Counted from the stretch's first letter, positions 35,221-44,094 are shown. The stretch: 64,000 nt of DNA from Actinopolymorpha rutila (GCF_013407855.1 NZ_JACBZH010000001.1:2480001-2544000); one strand, 5' to 3'. Numbers and translations: made by a program. Notes: generated by a model from the letters alone, not told the origin.

Positions 35221-36338
35221 GCCGAGTGGCTCCCACCTGCTGCGCCCGCCCAGTCCCCGGGATTGGCCGAGCGCAGCAGGTCGGGCGTGACGTCGGCGAG
35301 CGACGCGCATCCGCACAGCGCGAGCGTCTCCTCCAGGTCCGCGCGCATCGTCACCAGCAGGTCGCGTACCCCGGCCGCACCGCCGGTGGCCAGCGCCCAC
35401 ACGGCGGGCCGCCCGACGAACGCCGCGGTGGCGCCGAGGGCCAGCGCGCGGACGACGTCGCGCCCGTTGCGGATCCCGCCGTCGACGTACACCTCCACAT
35501 CGTCGGGCAGGGCCGCCCGCACCTCGGCCAGGCCACGCGCGGTGGGTACGGCGCCGTCCAGCTGGCGCCCGCCGTGGTTGGACACCCACACCGCGTCCGC
35601 GCCCGCGTCGACACAGGCGCGGGCGTCGTCGCCGCGCACGACTCCCTTCACCACCAGCGGCAGCCGGCCGGACACCTCGGCCAACCAGGCGAGGTCGGCG
35701 AACGTCACGCCAGGGTCCTGCCACACGCCCTCGTCCCCCCGGGCGCGCAGCTCCGGGACGAGCACGGGCGAGACCTCGGCGGGCGGGAACGCCGTGGACC
35801 TCGCCTTCTTCGCGACGTACGGCGTGTCGACGGTCAGCACCAGCGCCCGGGCACCGGCGGCCGCGGCCCGCTCGACCACGGTCGCGGTGAGGTCGCGGTC
35901 GCGGAGCACGTACAGCTGAAGCCACCACGGGCCGGCCGCGCCCGCGAGCTCGTCGAACGTCGTGGTGGCCCGGGTGGACAGGGCCAGCAGGGAGCCCGCG
36001 TGTGCGGCACCGGTGGCCATGCCGAGCTCCCCGTCGGGATGCACCAGCCGCTGGTAGCCGGTCGGGGCCACCTGGACCGGTGAGCTGACCGGCGTACCCA
36101 GCACCGTCGTCGACACGTCCACGCGGCTCACGTCGCGCAGCACCCGCGGCGCCAGCGCCAGCTCGCGCCAGGCGGCCAGGTTGGCGGCCAGCGTCTCCTC
36201 CACCCCGGAGCCGGTGGCGATGTAGTCGTACACCTCCGCGGGCAGCGCCGAGCGGGCCGCCTCCTCGAGGTCGCGCGGCTCGACCGGCGGGGCGGTCACG
36301 GCGGGAGAAGTGGGCGGCACGGAGGTCATGGGGGCCAT
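35211..36338 (-). CDS. FMN-dependent alpha-hydroxy-acid oxidizing protein
   Basis: TIM-barrel FMN enzyme of the lactate/glycolate oxidase and LldD family, 375 residues. It shows APTGYQRLVHPDGE, LQLYVLRDRDLT, KGVVRGDDA, the catalytic His/Arg block VSNHGGRQLDG, and the phosphate loop VYVDGGIRNGRDVVRALALGA. The substrate, among 2-hydroxy acids, is not settled by sequence. ATG 36338 was preferred; ATG 36329 is possible. The stop lies inside the last codons of the convergent ABC gene. It is divergent from fabG. Confidence 0.88.
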   Translation of the reverse strand: MAPMTSVPPTSPAVTAPPVEPRDLEEAARSALPAEVYDYIATGSGVEETLAANLAAWRELALAPRVLRDVSRVDVSTTVLGTPVSSPVQVAPTGYQRLVHPDGELGMATGAAHAGSLLALSTRATTTFDELAGAAGPWWLQLYVLRDRDLTATVVERAAAAGARALVLTVDTPYVAKKARSTAFPPAEVSPVLVPELRARGDEGVWQDPGVTFADLAWLAEVSGRLPLVVKGVVRGDDARACVDAGADAVWVSNHGGRQLDGAVPTARGLAEVRAALPDDVEVYVDGGIRNGRDVVRALALGATAAFVGRPAVWALATGGAAGVRDLLVTMRADLEETLALCGCASLADVTPDLLRSANPGDWAGAAGGSHSAQR

Positions 36339-36380
36339 TGTCCCGTCCGGAGTCGTCCCCGAACGTCCGAAGTCCCGGTG

Positions 36381-36413
36381 CTGTCCGGATGGCGACACTG
36401 TCCGGATAGCGAC
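36381..36413. repeat. 16-bp direct repeat in the fabG / oxidase divergent region
   Basis: CTGTCCGGATGGCGAC at 36381-36396 recurs as CTGTCCGGATAGCGAC at 36398-36413, with one change and a 17-bp period. It lies about 90 bp before fabG and 45 bp before the oxidase start. A candidate binding site for a regulator of either gene. Confidence 0.55.
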
Positions 36414-36498
36414 GCCCACCGTGCCTGACCCGGTGATCGACACCCGGGCTGCTAGCGTGCCTGGGATCGAAGGACGGCAGCTGACCAGGGAGGCGTAC

Positions 36499-37203
36499 GT
36501 GGGTCGATCGGTGCTGGTGACAGGGGGGAACCGCGGCATCGGGCTGGCTGTCGCGCAGGCGTTCCGCGAGGCCGGCGACGACGTCGCGATCACCTATCGC
36601 GGCGGTGAGCCCCCGGAGGGCTTCCTGGCGGTGAAGTGCGACGTGACCGAGCCGGAGACGGTGGAGACGGCGTTCGCAGAGGTCGAGGAGAAGCAGGGAC
36701 CGGTCGAGGTGCTGGTGGCCAACGCCGGCATCACCCGCGACACCCTGCTGATGCGGATGAGCGACGAGGACTGGTCCAGCGTCATCGAGACCAACCTGAC
36801 CGGCGCCTTCCGCTTCGCCCGGCGGGCCGCCAAGGGCATGCTGCGGATGCGCCGCGGCCGGATCGTCCTGGTGTCGTCGGTGGTCGGGCTGTTCGGCGGC
36901 GCCGGCCAGGTCAACTACGCGGCCAGCAAGTCCGGCATGGTCGGCATGGCCCGGTCCATCGCCCGCGAGCTGGGTTCGCGGGGAATCACCGCCAATGTCG
37001 TGGCCCCGGGTTTTGTGGAAACCGCCCTGACGGCCGAGCTTTCCGAGGAGCTACAAAAGCAGTACCTCAAGCAGATCCCGCTCGGCCGGTACACCAGCAC
37101 CGAGGAAGTGGCGCGGGTGATCCGCTGGGTGGCAAGCGACGAGGCGGCATACATCACCGGGGCCGTCATCCCGGTGGACGGCGGACTAGGGATGGGGCAC
37201 TGA
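36499..37203 (+). CDS. fabG: FabG, 3-oxoacyl-ACP reductase
   Basis: NADPH-dependent SDR of fatty acid elongation, 234 residues. The cofactor loop is TGGNRGIG, NAG is in VANAGITRD, and the catalytic set is SSVVG with YAASKSG; the C-terminus has PVDGG. The GTG at 36499 has AGGGAGG 6-7 bases upstream, which fixes the start; the open frame extends further but has no function. fabI follows after 3 bp. The pair resembles mabA-inhA of mycobacteria, so it most likely serves the FAS II cycle. Confidence 0.94.
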   Translation: MGRSVLVTGGNRGIGLAVAQAFREAGDDVAITYRGGEPPEGFLAVKCDVTEPETVETAFAEVEEKQGPVEVLVANAGITRDTLLMRMSDEDWSSVIETNLTGAFRFARRAAKGMLRMRRGRIVLVSSVVGLFGGAGQVNYAASKSGMVGMARSIARELGSRGITANVVAPGFVETALTAELSEELQKQYLKQIPLGRYTSTEEVARVIRWVASDEAAYITGAVIPVDGGLGMGH

Positions 37204-37206
37204 GAC

Positions 37207-37977
37207 ATGGGCGGGATCCTCGAGGGCAAGCGCATCCTGGTCGCGGGCGTGACCATGGACACCTCGCTCGGCTACGCGGTCGCGAAGGTCGCGCAGGAGC
37301 AGGGCGCGCAGGTGGTCATCACCAACTTCGGCCGGGCGCTGTCGATCACCAGGCGGATCGCCAAGCGGCTGCCGGTCGAGCCGGCGGTGCTCGACCTCGA
37401 CGTCACCAACGAAGACCACCTGGCCGGGCTGGCCGACGCGCTGCGCGCCCACGTCGACGGGCTGGACGGCGTGGTGCACTCCATCGCGTTCGCTCCGCAG
37501 GAGGCCCTCGGCGGCAACTTCCTGAACACCGCCTGGCCGGACGTCGCCACCGCGCTGCAGGTCTCGGCGTACTCGCTGAAGTCGCTCACCACAGCCGCGC
37601 TGCCCCTGATGAAGGAGGGGTCGTCGGTGGTCGGGCTCACCTTCGACGCCACGGTGGCCTGGCCGGCGTACGACTGGATGGGGGTGGCGAAGGCCGGGCT
37701 GGAGTCCTGCGCCCGCTACCTCGCCCGCGACCTCGGCCCGAAGGGCATCCGGGTCAACCTCGTGTCCGCGGGCTACACCAAGACGATCGCCGCGGGCGGC
37801 ATCCCCGGCATCGAGAAGGTGGAGAACGTCTGGAGCGAGCGGGCGCCGCTCGGCTGGGACCCGACCGACAGCAACGCCACCGGCCGCGCGGTGGTCGGGC
37901 TGTTGTCGGACTTCTTCCCGAAGACGACCGGCGAGATCATCCACGTCGACGGCGGCTACCACGCGATGGGGGCCTGA
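37207..37977 (+). CDS. fabI: FabI/InhA-type enoyl-ACP reductase
   Basis: NADH-dependent enoyl reductase of 256 residues. It has AGVTMDTSLGYAVA in place of a classic glycine loop, SIAFAPQEALGG, the catalytic tyrosine and lysine in YDWMGVAKAGLES, and IIHVDGGYHAMG near the end. Start ATG lies 3 bp after the fabG stop, so they are co-translated. This is the target family of isoniazid and triclosan. Two strong stem-loops follow. Confidence 0.95.
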   Translation: MGGILEGKRILVAGVTMDTSLGYAVAKVAQEQGAQVVITNFGRALSITRRIAKRLPVEPAVLDLDVTNEDHLAGLADALRAHVDGLDGVVHSIAFAPQEALGGNFLNTAWPDVATALQVSAYSLKSLTTAALPLMKEGSSVVGLTFDATVAWPAYDWMGVAKAGLESCARYLARDLGPKGIRVNLVSAGYTKTIAAGGIPGIEKVENVWSERAPLGWDPTDSNATGRAVVGLLSDFFPKTTGEIIHVDGGYHAMGA

Positions 37978-38008
37978 CCGTCCTCGGCGCGTAGGCCGAC
38001 AGTGCTCA

Positions 38009-38041
38009 GGTGGGCGCCACGCATGATGCGTGGCGCCCACC
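38009..38041 (+). terminator. 15-bp stem-loop terminator after fabI
   Basis: Arms GGTGGGCGCCACGCA and TGCGTGGCGCCCACC with a 3-nt loop, 31 bp after the fabI stop. No T-run. Confidence 0.75.
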
Positions 38042-38065
38042 GGTGTGTTCGGAGGAGATTCGGAG

Positions 38066-38093
38066 GAGAACGGAGGCGGTCGCCTCCGTTCTC
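38066..38093 (-). terminator. 13-bp stem-loop at the end of the SGNH hydrolase gene
   Basis: Arms GAGAACGGAGGCG and CGCCTCCGTTCTC with a 2-nt centre. It overlaps the stop of the minus-strand gene and faces the fabI terminator. Confidence 0.65.
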
Positions 38094-38718
38094 AGGAGGT
38101 GGTCGCCTCAAGCCAGGACCGGGCGATCACCGCGTGCCCCTCGTCGGTGGGGTGTACGCCGTCGGCGGCGAGCTCGGTGGCGTCCTGGCCGGCGGCCGCC
38201 TTCGCCATCAGCCCGTCGAGCGGGACCAGCGTCGCGCCGTACTCCATGGCCAGCCGGCGGACGACCTCGAGCTTGGGGTCCAGGTCCTCCCGCCAGCCGT
38301 GCTGGCCCGCGGTCACCGGCAGCACGAACGGCTCGACCAGCACCAGCCGGGCGGCCAGCGCGTCGGTGGTCCGGGCCAGGATGTGGTCGTAGTCGCGGGC
38401 GAAGTCGTCCGCCGACGTGGGGTCGCCGCTGTCGTAGCGGCGCCAGGTGTCGTTGATCCCGATCAGGATCGACACCACGTCCGGAGTGAGATCCAGGCAG
38501 TCCTCCTGCCACCGGGCGCGCAGGTCGCGCACGCGGTTGCCGCTGATGCCGCGGTTGAGAAACCGCACGCCGTCGCCGGGCCGGGTTCGGGAACAGGTCT
38601 GCGCGACCTGCCGGGGATAGCCGTTGCCGAGGCTGGTCGGGTCGGAACGGTCGCGGCCGGCGTCGGTGACGCTGTCGCCGATGAACAGAACCGTCGAGTT
38701 CGGGGTCAGTACGCTCAC
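38092..38718 (-). CDS. SGNH/GDSL-family hydrolase
   Basis: A 208-residue esterase-like enzyme. Block I is VLFIGDSVTDAGR (nucleophile Ser), block II has NRGISGNRVRDL, block III is ILIGINDTW (Asn) and block V is ADGVHPTDEGH (Asp and His), so the catalytic set is complete. The substrate may be an acetylated sugar or lipid. No signal peptide is visible. TAGGTT lies 7 nt before the GTG start at 38718, suggesting a leaderless mRNA. Confidence 0.9.
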   Translation of the reverse strand: MSVLTPNSTVLFIGDSVTDAGRDRSDPTSLGNGYPRQVAQTCSRTRPGDGVRFLNRGISGNRVRDLRARWQEDCLDLTPDVVSILIGINDTWRRYDSGDPTSADDFARDYDHILARTTDALAARLVLVEPFVLPVTAGQHGWREDLDPKLEVVRRLAMEYGATLVPLDGLMAKAAAGQDATELAADGVHPTDEGHAVIARSWLEATTS

Positions 38719-38833
38719 GCGTTCGAACCTAGGCCGACTCGCCCCGTTCGGCGGGTCCGGGGTCCGGTCCTGGACTGCAGTCGCACCGCGTCGACCTCGT
38801 CGCCGACCCTGGCCACAGGCACGGGTACGCCGG

Positions 38834-39937
38834 TCAGGGCAGGAGCAGGTTGACGTCGCCGAACTCGTGCCACAGGTAGCCGTTGTCCACGGCGGCGGCA
38901 TAGCAACGGCGTACGAGATCGGGACCGGCGATCGCCTCCAGCATCAGGAGGTGGGACGCCTGCGGCTCGTGGAAGCCGGTGAGCAGTCCCGACACCACCG
39001 CGACCCCGCGTTCGGCGGTGATCACCAGCTCGGTCCAGCCGGACGCTGCCCGCACCCAGGGCCCGTGCGCCGCGGACTCCAGCGCACGCACCACGGTCGT
39101 ACCGACCGCCACCACCCGGGCGCCTCGCTCGTTGGCGTCGTTCACCACAGCCGCCGTCGCCGCCGGTACCTCGAACCACTCCGCGTACGGCGGTTCGTGG
39201 AACTCCGCCGACGCCACGCCGGTGTGCAGGGTGATCGGCACCACGAGGATGCCGCGCGCCACCAGTTCGGTCACCACCTCCGGCGTGAACGGCCGCCCGG
39301 CACTGGGCATCTCTGCACTTCCGGGCGTGGTGGCGAACGCGGTCTGGTAGGCGTGCAGCGGCCAGTCCCGGCCGACGTAGCCGTACCGGATCGGCCGGCC
39401 GTGCCGGGCGAGATAGGCCGGTACGTCGGGATCGGTGGGTACGGCGTGCCACAGCCGGCCGGACCGGTGCCGCTCGCGGAGTACCAGCGCGGCCTCGCCC
39501 GGAAGGTCGATCCGCTGGCCCGGGTGGCCGCCGGGATCCGGGCCGTCGCCGCGACGGAGTTCGACCAGCCACGAACCATCGGCGGCGAGGGTGGAGAAGT
39601 GCACGCTCCGCCGGCCGTCCGCCCCGGCGCCGGCCCCGACGGGCAGGTCCACGGCGGCGGGCCGGGTTCCGGACCGGTTGACCACCACGACGTCGCCGGG
39701 CTCGAGCAGGTGCGGCAGGTCGACGAACCGGTGGTGGGCGACCTCGTTGGCCGGCCCGTCGCCGGACCCGTCGCCCCGGCCGAGCAGCAGTCGTACGCCG
39801 TCCCGGGTCAGGCCGCGAGCCTCCGGCGGCTCGTGCGCCTCGAGTTCGGGCGGGAGAACGAAGTCGACCGTCGGCGCCGGGAGGACGGCGGGGAAGGACC
39901 GGGTCGCCTGGACCGCGGTCTTCGTACCGGTGCTCAT
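38834..39937 (-). CDS. queA: QueA-like SAM:tRNA ribosyltransferase-isomerase
   Basis: A 367-residue member of the QueA family, which moves the ribosyl part of SAM to preQ1 in tRNA during queuosine synthesis. Family blocks include DVVVVNRSGTRPA, RPIRYGYVGRDWPL, YQTAFATTPGSAEMPSAGRPF, ILVVPITLHTGVASAEF and GTTVVRALES. The normally conserved APTAGLHF box reads MPSAGRPF, a marked change. It overlaps the SDR gene upstream (ATGA). No tgt or other queuosine gene is seen in this window, so it may act on another substrate. Confidence 0.8.
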   Translation of the reverse strand: MSTGTKTAVQATRSFPAVLPAPTVDFVLPPELEAHEPPEARGLTRDGVRLLLGRGDGSGDGPANEVAHHRFVDLPHLLEPGDVVVVNRSGTRPAAVDLPVGAGAGADGRRSVHFSTLAADGSWLVELRRGDGPDPGGHPGQRIDLPGEAALVLRERHRSGRLWHAVPTDPDVPAYLARHGRPIRYGYVGRDWPLHAYQTAFATTPGSAEMPSAGRPFTPEVVTELVARGILVVPITLHTGVASAEFHEPPYAEWFEVPAATAAVVNDANERGARVVAVGTTVVRALESAAHGPWVRAASGWTELVITAERGVAVVSGLLTGFHEPQASHLLMLEAIAGPDLVRRCYAAAVDNGYLWHEFGDVNLLLP

Positions 39938-40656
39938 GCCGCCACCTCGGCGAGCAGGTCGGCTGCCCGGTAGCGGCCGCTGCCGGGGCGCTCGCTGACC
40001 AGCCGGACGAACGCCGGCACCACCGTGCCGGGCAGCGGCCGGTCGGAGATGTCCTCACCGGGGAAGGCGTCCTGGTGCATCTGGGTGCGCAGGTCGCCCG
40101 GGTCCACCCACCACACACGTACGTCGTCACCTGCCTCGGCGAGCTCGACCGCGAGCACCCGGGACCAGTGCTCCAGCGCCGCCTTGGCCGAGCCGTAACC
40201 ACCCCAGCCGGGGTAGGCCTCCACGGCCGCGTCGCTGGTGACGTTCAGCACTGCCCCGGACCGCTCGCGCAGCAGCGGCAGCGCCAGTTGGGTGAGCGCC
40301 AGCGGGGCGACGGCGCCGATCTCCAGTACCTCCCGGTATGCCGGACCGCCGAGCGACGCCAGCGGCGGCAGCGGGCTGGGGCCGAGCACGCCGGCGTTGT
40401 TGACCAGCAGGTCGAGCCCGCCGAGCTCACGGGCGGCCGCCACCAGGTCGGCGCGGTGGGCGGCGTCGCCGACCGAACCGGCGCGGGCCTCGACCCGCGC
40501 ACCGGGCCCTGCCCGGCTGGTCAGCTCGGCCACGGCGTCGCGCAGCGGGGCGTCGTGGCGGGCGTCGACGACGAGGGACCAGCCGCGGTCGGCGAGCCCG
40601 CCGGCGAGGGCGAGCCCGAGGCCGCGGGAGGCTCCGGTGACAAGGGCGACAGGCAT
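39934..40656 (-). CDS. SDR-family oxidoreductase coupled to the QueA-like gene
   Basis: Short-chain dehydrogenase of 240 residues with cofactor loop TGASRGLGLA, NNAGVLG, catalytic serine in NVTSDAA and YGSAKAA (Tyr and Lys present). The ATG has GGAGG seven bases upstream. Its stop overlaps the QueA-like ATG, so both proteins are made together, and the pair may work on one pathway. Upstream lies a 12-bp tandem repeat. Substrate unknown. Confidence 0.87.
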   Translation of the reverse strand: MPVALVTGASRGLGLALAGGLADRGWSLVVDARHDAPLRDAVAELTSRAGPGARVEARAGSVGDAAHRADLVAAARELGGLDLLVNNAGVLGPSPLPPLASLGGPAYREVLEIGAVAPLALTQLALPLLRERSGAVLNVTSDAAVEAYPGWGGYGSAKAALEHWSRVLAVELAEAGDDVRVWWVDPGDLRTQMHQDAFPGEDISDRPLPGTVVPAFVRLVSERPGSGRYRAADLLAEVAA

Positions 40657-40668
40657 GGCGTACCTCCG

Positions 40669-40716
40669 GATGGAACGGCGGATGGAACGGCGGATGGAAC
40701 GGCGGATGGAACGGCG
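40669..40716. repeat. Four perfect 12-bp tandem repeats before the SDR-queA operon
   Basis: GATGGAACGGCG four times, starting 13 bp from the SDR start codon, directly before its ribosome site on the minus strand. The rest of the 255-bp gap holds a possible minus-strand -10 box (TAACGT near 40790) and the kinase promoter. Confidence 0.85.
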
Positions 40717-40898
40717 GACGGGCAGGTGCTTCCGGCGCTTCTGCGGTGGCCGGGAACCGCGTGCTTCGAGGTGCTGCTCTCGACGTTAGGAGCGCGGGCG
40801 GCCCCGGCCATCGGTCACCGGATCGGACCGGTCTGCGTCGATGGACCTAGGACCAGCGGCGGGGCGGTGTGGCCGGTCCCGTGAGCTCTGCCGGCGGG

Positions 40899-40914
40899 TA
40901 GCGTTCGGAACGTG
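40899..40914 (+). promoter_or_regulatory. -10 box and leaderless start of the GAF kinase
   Basis: TAGCGT at 40899-40904 is followed by 7 nt and the GTG at 40912. No -35 match is convincing. Confidence 0.45.
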
Positions 40915-42093
40915 TCCACCTCCGACCAGGGCCCCGACCACGCCGGCAGTACCCGCGACGGCAGCCGCCGGGACGATCTCGAGGCGCTGTCGCGCGCCCT
41001 GCTCGCGATCACCGAGCAGACCGCGACCCGCGAGGTGCTGCAGATGATCGTGGAGTCGGCGCGCTCGCTGGTCCGGTCCGAGTACGCCGCGCTGGGGCTG
41101 CCGGACGAACGCGGCCGGTTCGCGGAGTTCTACGCCAGCGGGATCAGCCCCGAGCAGTGGCGGGCGATCGGCCCACTCCCGCGAGCGCACGGCCTGCTGA
41201 GCGTGATGATGGCGCAGGCCAAGCCCTACCGCGCCGATGACGTCCAGGCCGACCCGCGCTTCTCCGGCTGGCCCGACGCGCACCCGCCGATGCGCGGTTT
41301 TCTCGGCGTACCCATCGTCGACCGGGGCGAGATCATGGGCGCCATCTACGTCGCCAACGGGCCGGACACTCCGGTGTTCGGCGACGAGGACGAACGCCTG
41401 CTCGGCATCCTCGCCGCGCACGCCGCGATCGCGCTCACCCGCGCCCGGATGTTCGAACGCGACCGCGAGCTCACCCTGGTGGAGGAACGCGCCCGGATCG
41501 CCCGCGACCTGCACGACGCTGTGGCGCAGAAGCTGTTCAGCCTGCGCCTCACCGTGGGTGCCGCGGAAGCCCTTACGGTGAAGGGAGATCGCGACCGCGC
41601 GCGTGAACAGTTCGCCCGGGTGAAGGAGCTCGCCGGCTCCGCGCTGGACGAGTTGCGGGCCGTGGTGACCGAGCTGCGTCCGCCGGCGGTCCGCGAGGAC
41701 GGCCTGGTGCCCGCGCTGCGCAAGCACGTCGCGGTGATCTCCCGCGCCCACCCGGTCCGGGTCAGCTTCAACTCCGACTGCGACGGCCGCTGCGAGCTTC
41801 CCGGCGAGGTGGAGGACGTGGTGTTCCGGGTGGCCCAGGAGGCGCTGCACAACGCGTTGCGGCACGCCGAGCCGTCGACGGTGGACATCGACCTGAGTAC
41901 GTCCGGCCACGAGGTGGTGCTGGTCGTCGCCGACGACGGTAAGGGATTCGACGGCGACCCGGCCCGCGTCGGCGGCCACCACCTCGGCCTGGCGTCGATG
42001 CGCGAACGCGCCCGGCAGGCGGGCGGACGGCTCCGGGTCGAGTCCCGTCCCGGCGCGGGAACCACACTCCGGCTGGAGGTGCCGCATGAGTGA
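40912..42093 (+). CDS. GAF-domain sensor histidine kinase
   Basis: Soluble kinase of 393 residues. A GAF domain (about residues 30-180, GFLGVPIVDRGEIMGAIYVAN) is followed by the HisKA_3 helix with the histidine in IARDLHDAVAQKLFSL, and an HATPase domain (EALHNALRHAEPSTV, VADDGKGFD, GLASMRERARQAGG). It has no membrane segment, so it senses something in the cytosol; related DevS/NreB-like kinases use heme or Fe-S, but GAF ligands cannot be predicted here. Its stop overlaps the response regulator by 8 bp. Confidence 0.9.
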   Translation: MSTSDQGPDHAGSTRDGSRRDDLEALSRALLAITEQTATREVLQMIVESARSLVRSEYAALGLPDERGRFAEFYASGISPEQWRAIGPLPRAHGLLSVMMAQAKPYRADDVQADPRFSGWPDAHPPMRGFLGVPIVDRGEIMGAIYVANGPDTPVFGDEDERLLGILAAHAAIALTRARMFERDRELTLVEERARIARDLHDAVAQKLFSLRLTVGAAEALTVKGDRDRAREQFARVKELAGSALDELRAVVTELRPPAVREDGLVPALRKHVAVISRAHPVRVSFNSDCDGRCELPGEVEDVVFRVAQEALHNALRHAEPSTVDIDLSTSGHEVVLVVADDGKGFDGDPARVGGHHLGLASMRERARQAGGRLRVESRPGAGTTLRLEVPHE

Positions 42094-42760
42094 CAGTGCG
42101 CCTGGGAGCGCCCAGGACGCCGCCGGGCCGGCCGGGCCGATCCGGGTGCTCGTCGTCGACGACCACCAGGTCGTACGCCACGGACTGCGGACGTTCCTCG
42201 ACATCCAGGACGACATCGAGGTGGTCGGCGAGGCCGGTGACGGCGGCGCGGCGGTGGAGCTGGCCGAGACCCTGCGGCCGGACCTCATGCTGCTCGACCT
42301 GCAACTGCCCGGCGTGGACGGCGTGTCGGCGCTGCGCATGCTGCGTGACCGGGGGAGCACGGTGCGCGTCCTCGTACTCACCTCGTTCACCGAACCCGCG
42401 ACCGTGGTGCCGGCGCTGCGGGCCGGCGCGTCGGGCTATCTCTTCAAGGACGTCGACCCCGAGGCGCTCGCGCAGGCGATCCGGGCCGTGCACGCCGGCC
42501 AGGTGCTCCTCGAACCCGAGGTGGCCGACGCGCTGCTCCGCGGGGACGATCCGGCCGAACGCGCCGGCGGCGCCCTCACCGAACGCGAACGTGAGGTACT
42601 GGTCGAGATCGCCCAGGGTCGGTCCAACCGGGAGATCGCCCGCGCGCTGGTGCTCTCGGAGAAGACCGTGAAGACGCACGTGTCGTCCATCCTGGCGAAG
42701 CTGGGCCTGGCCGACCGGACCCAGGCGGCGCTGTACGCGGTCCGCCGGGGGCTGGCCTGA
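42086..42760 (+). CDS. NarL/FixJ-family response regulator
   Basis: A 224-residue regulator: receiver domain (VLVVDDHQVVRHGL, Asp in LLDLQLPGVDG, Lys in YLFKDVDP) and LuxR-type HTH (LTEREREVLVEIAQGRSNREIARALVLSEKTVKTHVSSIL). It has a short Ala/Gly-rich extension before the receiver. The ATG lies inside the end of the kinase gene, so the two are partners. Confidence 0.95.
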   Translation: MSDSAPGSAQDAAGPAGPIRVLVVDDHQVVRHGLRTFLDIQDDIEVVGEAGDGGAAVELAETLRPDLMLLDLQLPGVDGVSALRMLRDRGSTVRVLVLTSFTEPATVVPALRAGASGYLFKDVDPEALAQAIRAVHAGQVLLEPEVADALLRGDDPAERAGGALTEREREVLVEIAQGRSNREIARALVLSEKTVKTHVSSILAKLGLADRTQAALYAVRRGLA

Positions 42761-42869
42761 TCCGCGGGCAGAGGGCGGCCAGGGGCGGGATTTCGCCCGC
42801 CTCTAGGCTTGGGCGCGTCCACGTACGTCAGTACGCCTGTACGCCACCCGATCCCAGGAACCCACTCGG

Positions 42870-43133
42870 ATGAAGACGTTCGACGAGTTGTTTGCCGAGC
42901 TGGCCGCGAAGGCCGCCACCCGCCCGGAGGGCTCGGGCACGGTCGCGGCGCTGGACGCGGGCGTCCATGCCATCGGCAAGAAGCTCGTCGAGGAGGCGGC
43001 GGAGTCCTGGATGGCCGCCGAGCACGAGGGCCGCGAGCGGGCCGCGGAGGAGATCTCCCAGCTGCTCTACCACGCCCAGGTGCTGATGCTCGCCTGCGAC
43101 CTGAAGCTCGAGGACGTCTACGCGCATCTGTAG
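42870..43133 (+). CDS. hisE: HisE, phosphoribosyl-ATP pyrophosphatase
   Basis: Second enzyme of histidine synthesis, 87 residues, normal length. The MazG-like metal site is seen in [17 protein letters not shown] and [14 protein letters not shown]. hisG follows after 98 bp on the same strand, the usual actinobacterial pair. A TAGGCT box near 42804 may be the promoter. The leader between has GTACG repeats only. Confidence 0.95.
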   Translation: MKTFDELFAELAAKAATRPEGSGTVAALDAGVHAIGKKLVEEAAESWMAAEHEGRERAAEEISQLLYHAQVLMLACDLKLEDVYAHL

Positions 43134-43231
43134 GGGTGAGCGGCCCTCACCCCCGACCGACGACCGAGTACCGCCAGGAATCCCAGGATCCGCCCAGGTT
43201 TCCTTCCAGGCTTGAGGAAAGAGCGTCCGAC

Positions 43232-44077
43232 ATGTTGCGTGTGGCCATTCCGAACAAGGGTCAGCTGGCCGAGCCCGCCGCCCAGATGCTGCGCGAGGCC
43301 GGCTACCGCCAGCGCGGCAGCTCCCGCGAGCTGGTGCTGATCGACCCCGACAACCAGATCGAGTTCTACTACCTCCGCCCGCGCGACATCGCGGTCTACG
43401 TCGGCGAGGGCACCCTCGACGCCGGCTTCACCGGGCGGGACATGCTGCTGGACTCCGGCGCGCCCGCCGACGAGGTCCTCACCCTCGGCTTCGCCCGGTC
43501 GACGTTCCGGCTGGCCGCCCGGCCGGGCACCGCGAAGTCCGTCCACGACCTGGCGGGCCTGCGGATCGCCACGTCGTACGCCGGCCTGATCAGGAGCTAC
43601 CTCGCCGACAACGGCGTCACCGCGCACGTGACCCACCTCGACGGCGCGGTGGAGACCGCGATCCAGCTCGGCGTCGCCGACGCCATCGCCGACGTCGTGG
43701 AGACCGGCGCCACGCTCCGCCAGGCCGGGCTGGAGCTGTTCGGCGACCCGATCCTGCGGTCGGAAGGGGTGCTGATCCGCCGCAACGGCACGGCCGACCC
43801 GGAGGGTTTCGACCTCATGGTGCGCCGGCTGCAGGGTGTGCTGGTCGCCCGCGACTACGTGCTCATGGACTACGACATCGCCGCCGACCAGGTGGACGAG
43901 GCGTCCAGGATCGCGCCGGGGCTGGAGGGACCGACGGTCTCGCCGCTGCATCGGTCCGGCTGGGTCGCGGTGCGGGTGATGGTGCCGCGCGCGGACGCCC
44001 AGCGGTTGATGGACGAGCTGTGGAACGCCGGTGCGCGTGCGATCCTGGTCACCAGCATCCACGCCTGCCGACTGTGA
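43232..44077 (+). CDS. hisG: HisG, ATP phosphoribosyltransferase (long form)
   Basis: First, feedback-controlled enzyme of histidine synthesis. At 281 residues it is the long form with its own C-terminal regulatory domain (SPLHRSGWVAVRVMVPRADAQRLMDEL), so no HisZ is needed. The catalytic part shows AIPNKGQL, AVYVGEGTLDAGFTGRDML, the PRPP loop area DAIADVVETGATLRQAGL. ATG 43232 is preceded by a purine-rich GAGGAAAGAG box. Its stop overlaps a GTG of the next frame. Confidence 0.96.
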   Translation: MLRVAIPNKGQLAEPAAQMLREAGYRQRGSSRELVLIDPDNQIEFYYLRPRDIAVYVGEGTLDAGFTGRDMLLDSGAPADEVLTLGFARSTFRLAARPGTAKSVHDLAGLRIATSYAGLIRSYLADNGVTAHVTHLDGAVETAIQLGVADAIADVVETGATLRQAGLELFGDPILRSEGVLIRRNGTADPEGFDLMVRRLQGVLVARDYVLMDYDIAADQVDEASRIAPGLEGPTVSPLHRSGWVAVRVMVPRADAQRLMDELWNAGARAILVTSIHACRL

Positions 44078-44094
44078 GCGGATCGGGGCACTCG

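Noticed and set aside
38719..38740. tRNA T-arm-like GTTCGAACC
   Set aside because: No acceptor stem or D-arm surrounds it; it is part of the -10 region of the SGNH gene. No tRNA was found elsewhere in the window.
40669..40716. CRISPR-like array
   Set aside because: Repeats are 12 bp and directly joined, without spacers; the 24-bp units at 50975-51118 are likewise contiguous and coding. No cas genes.
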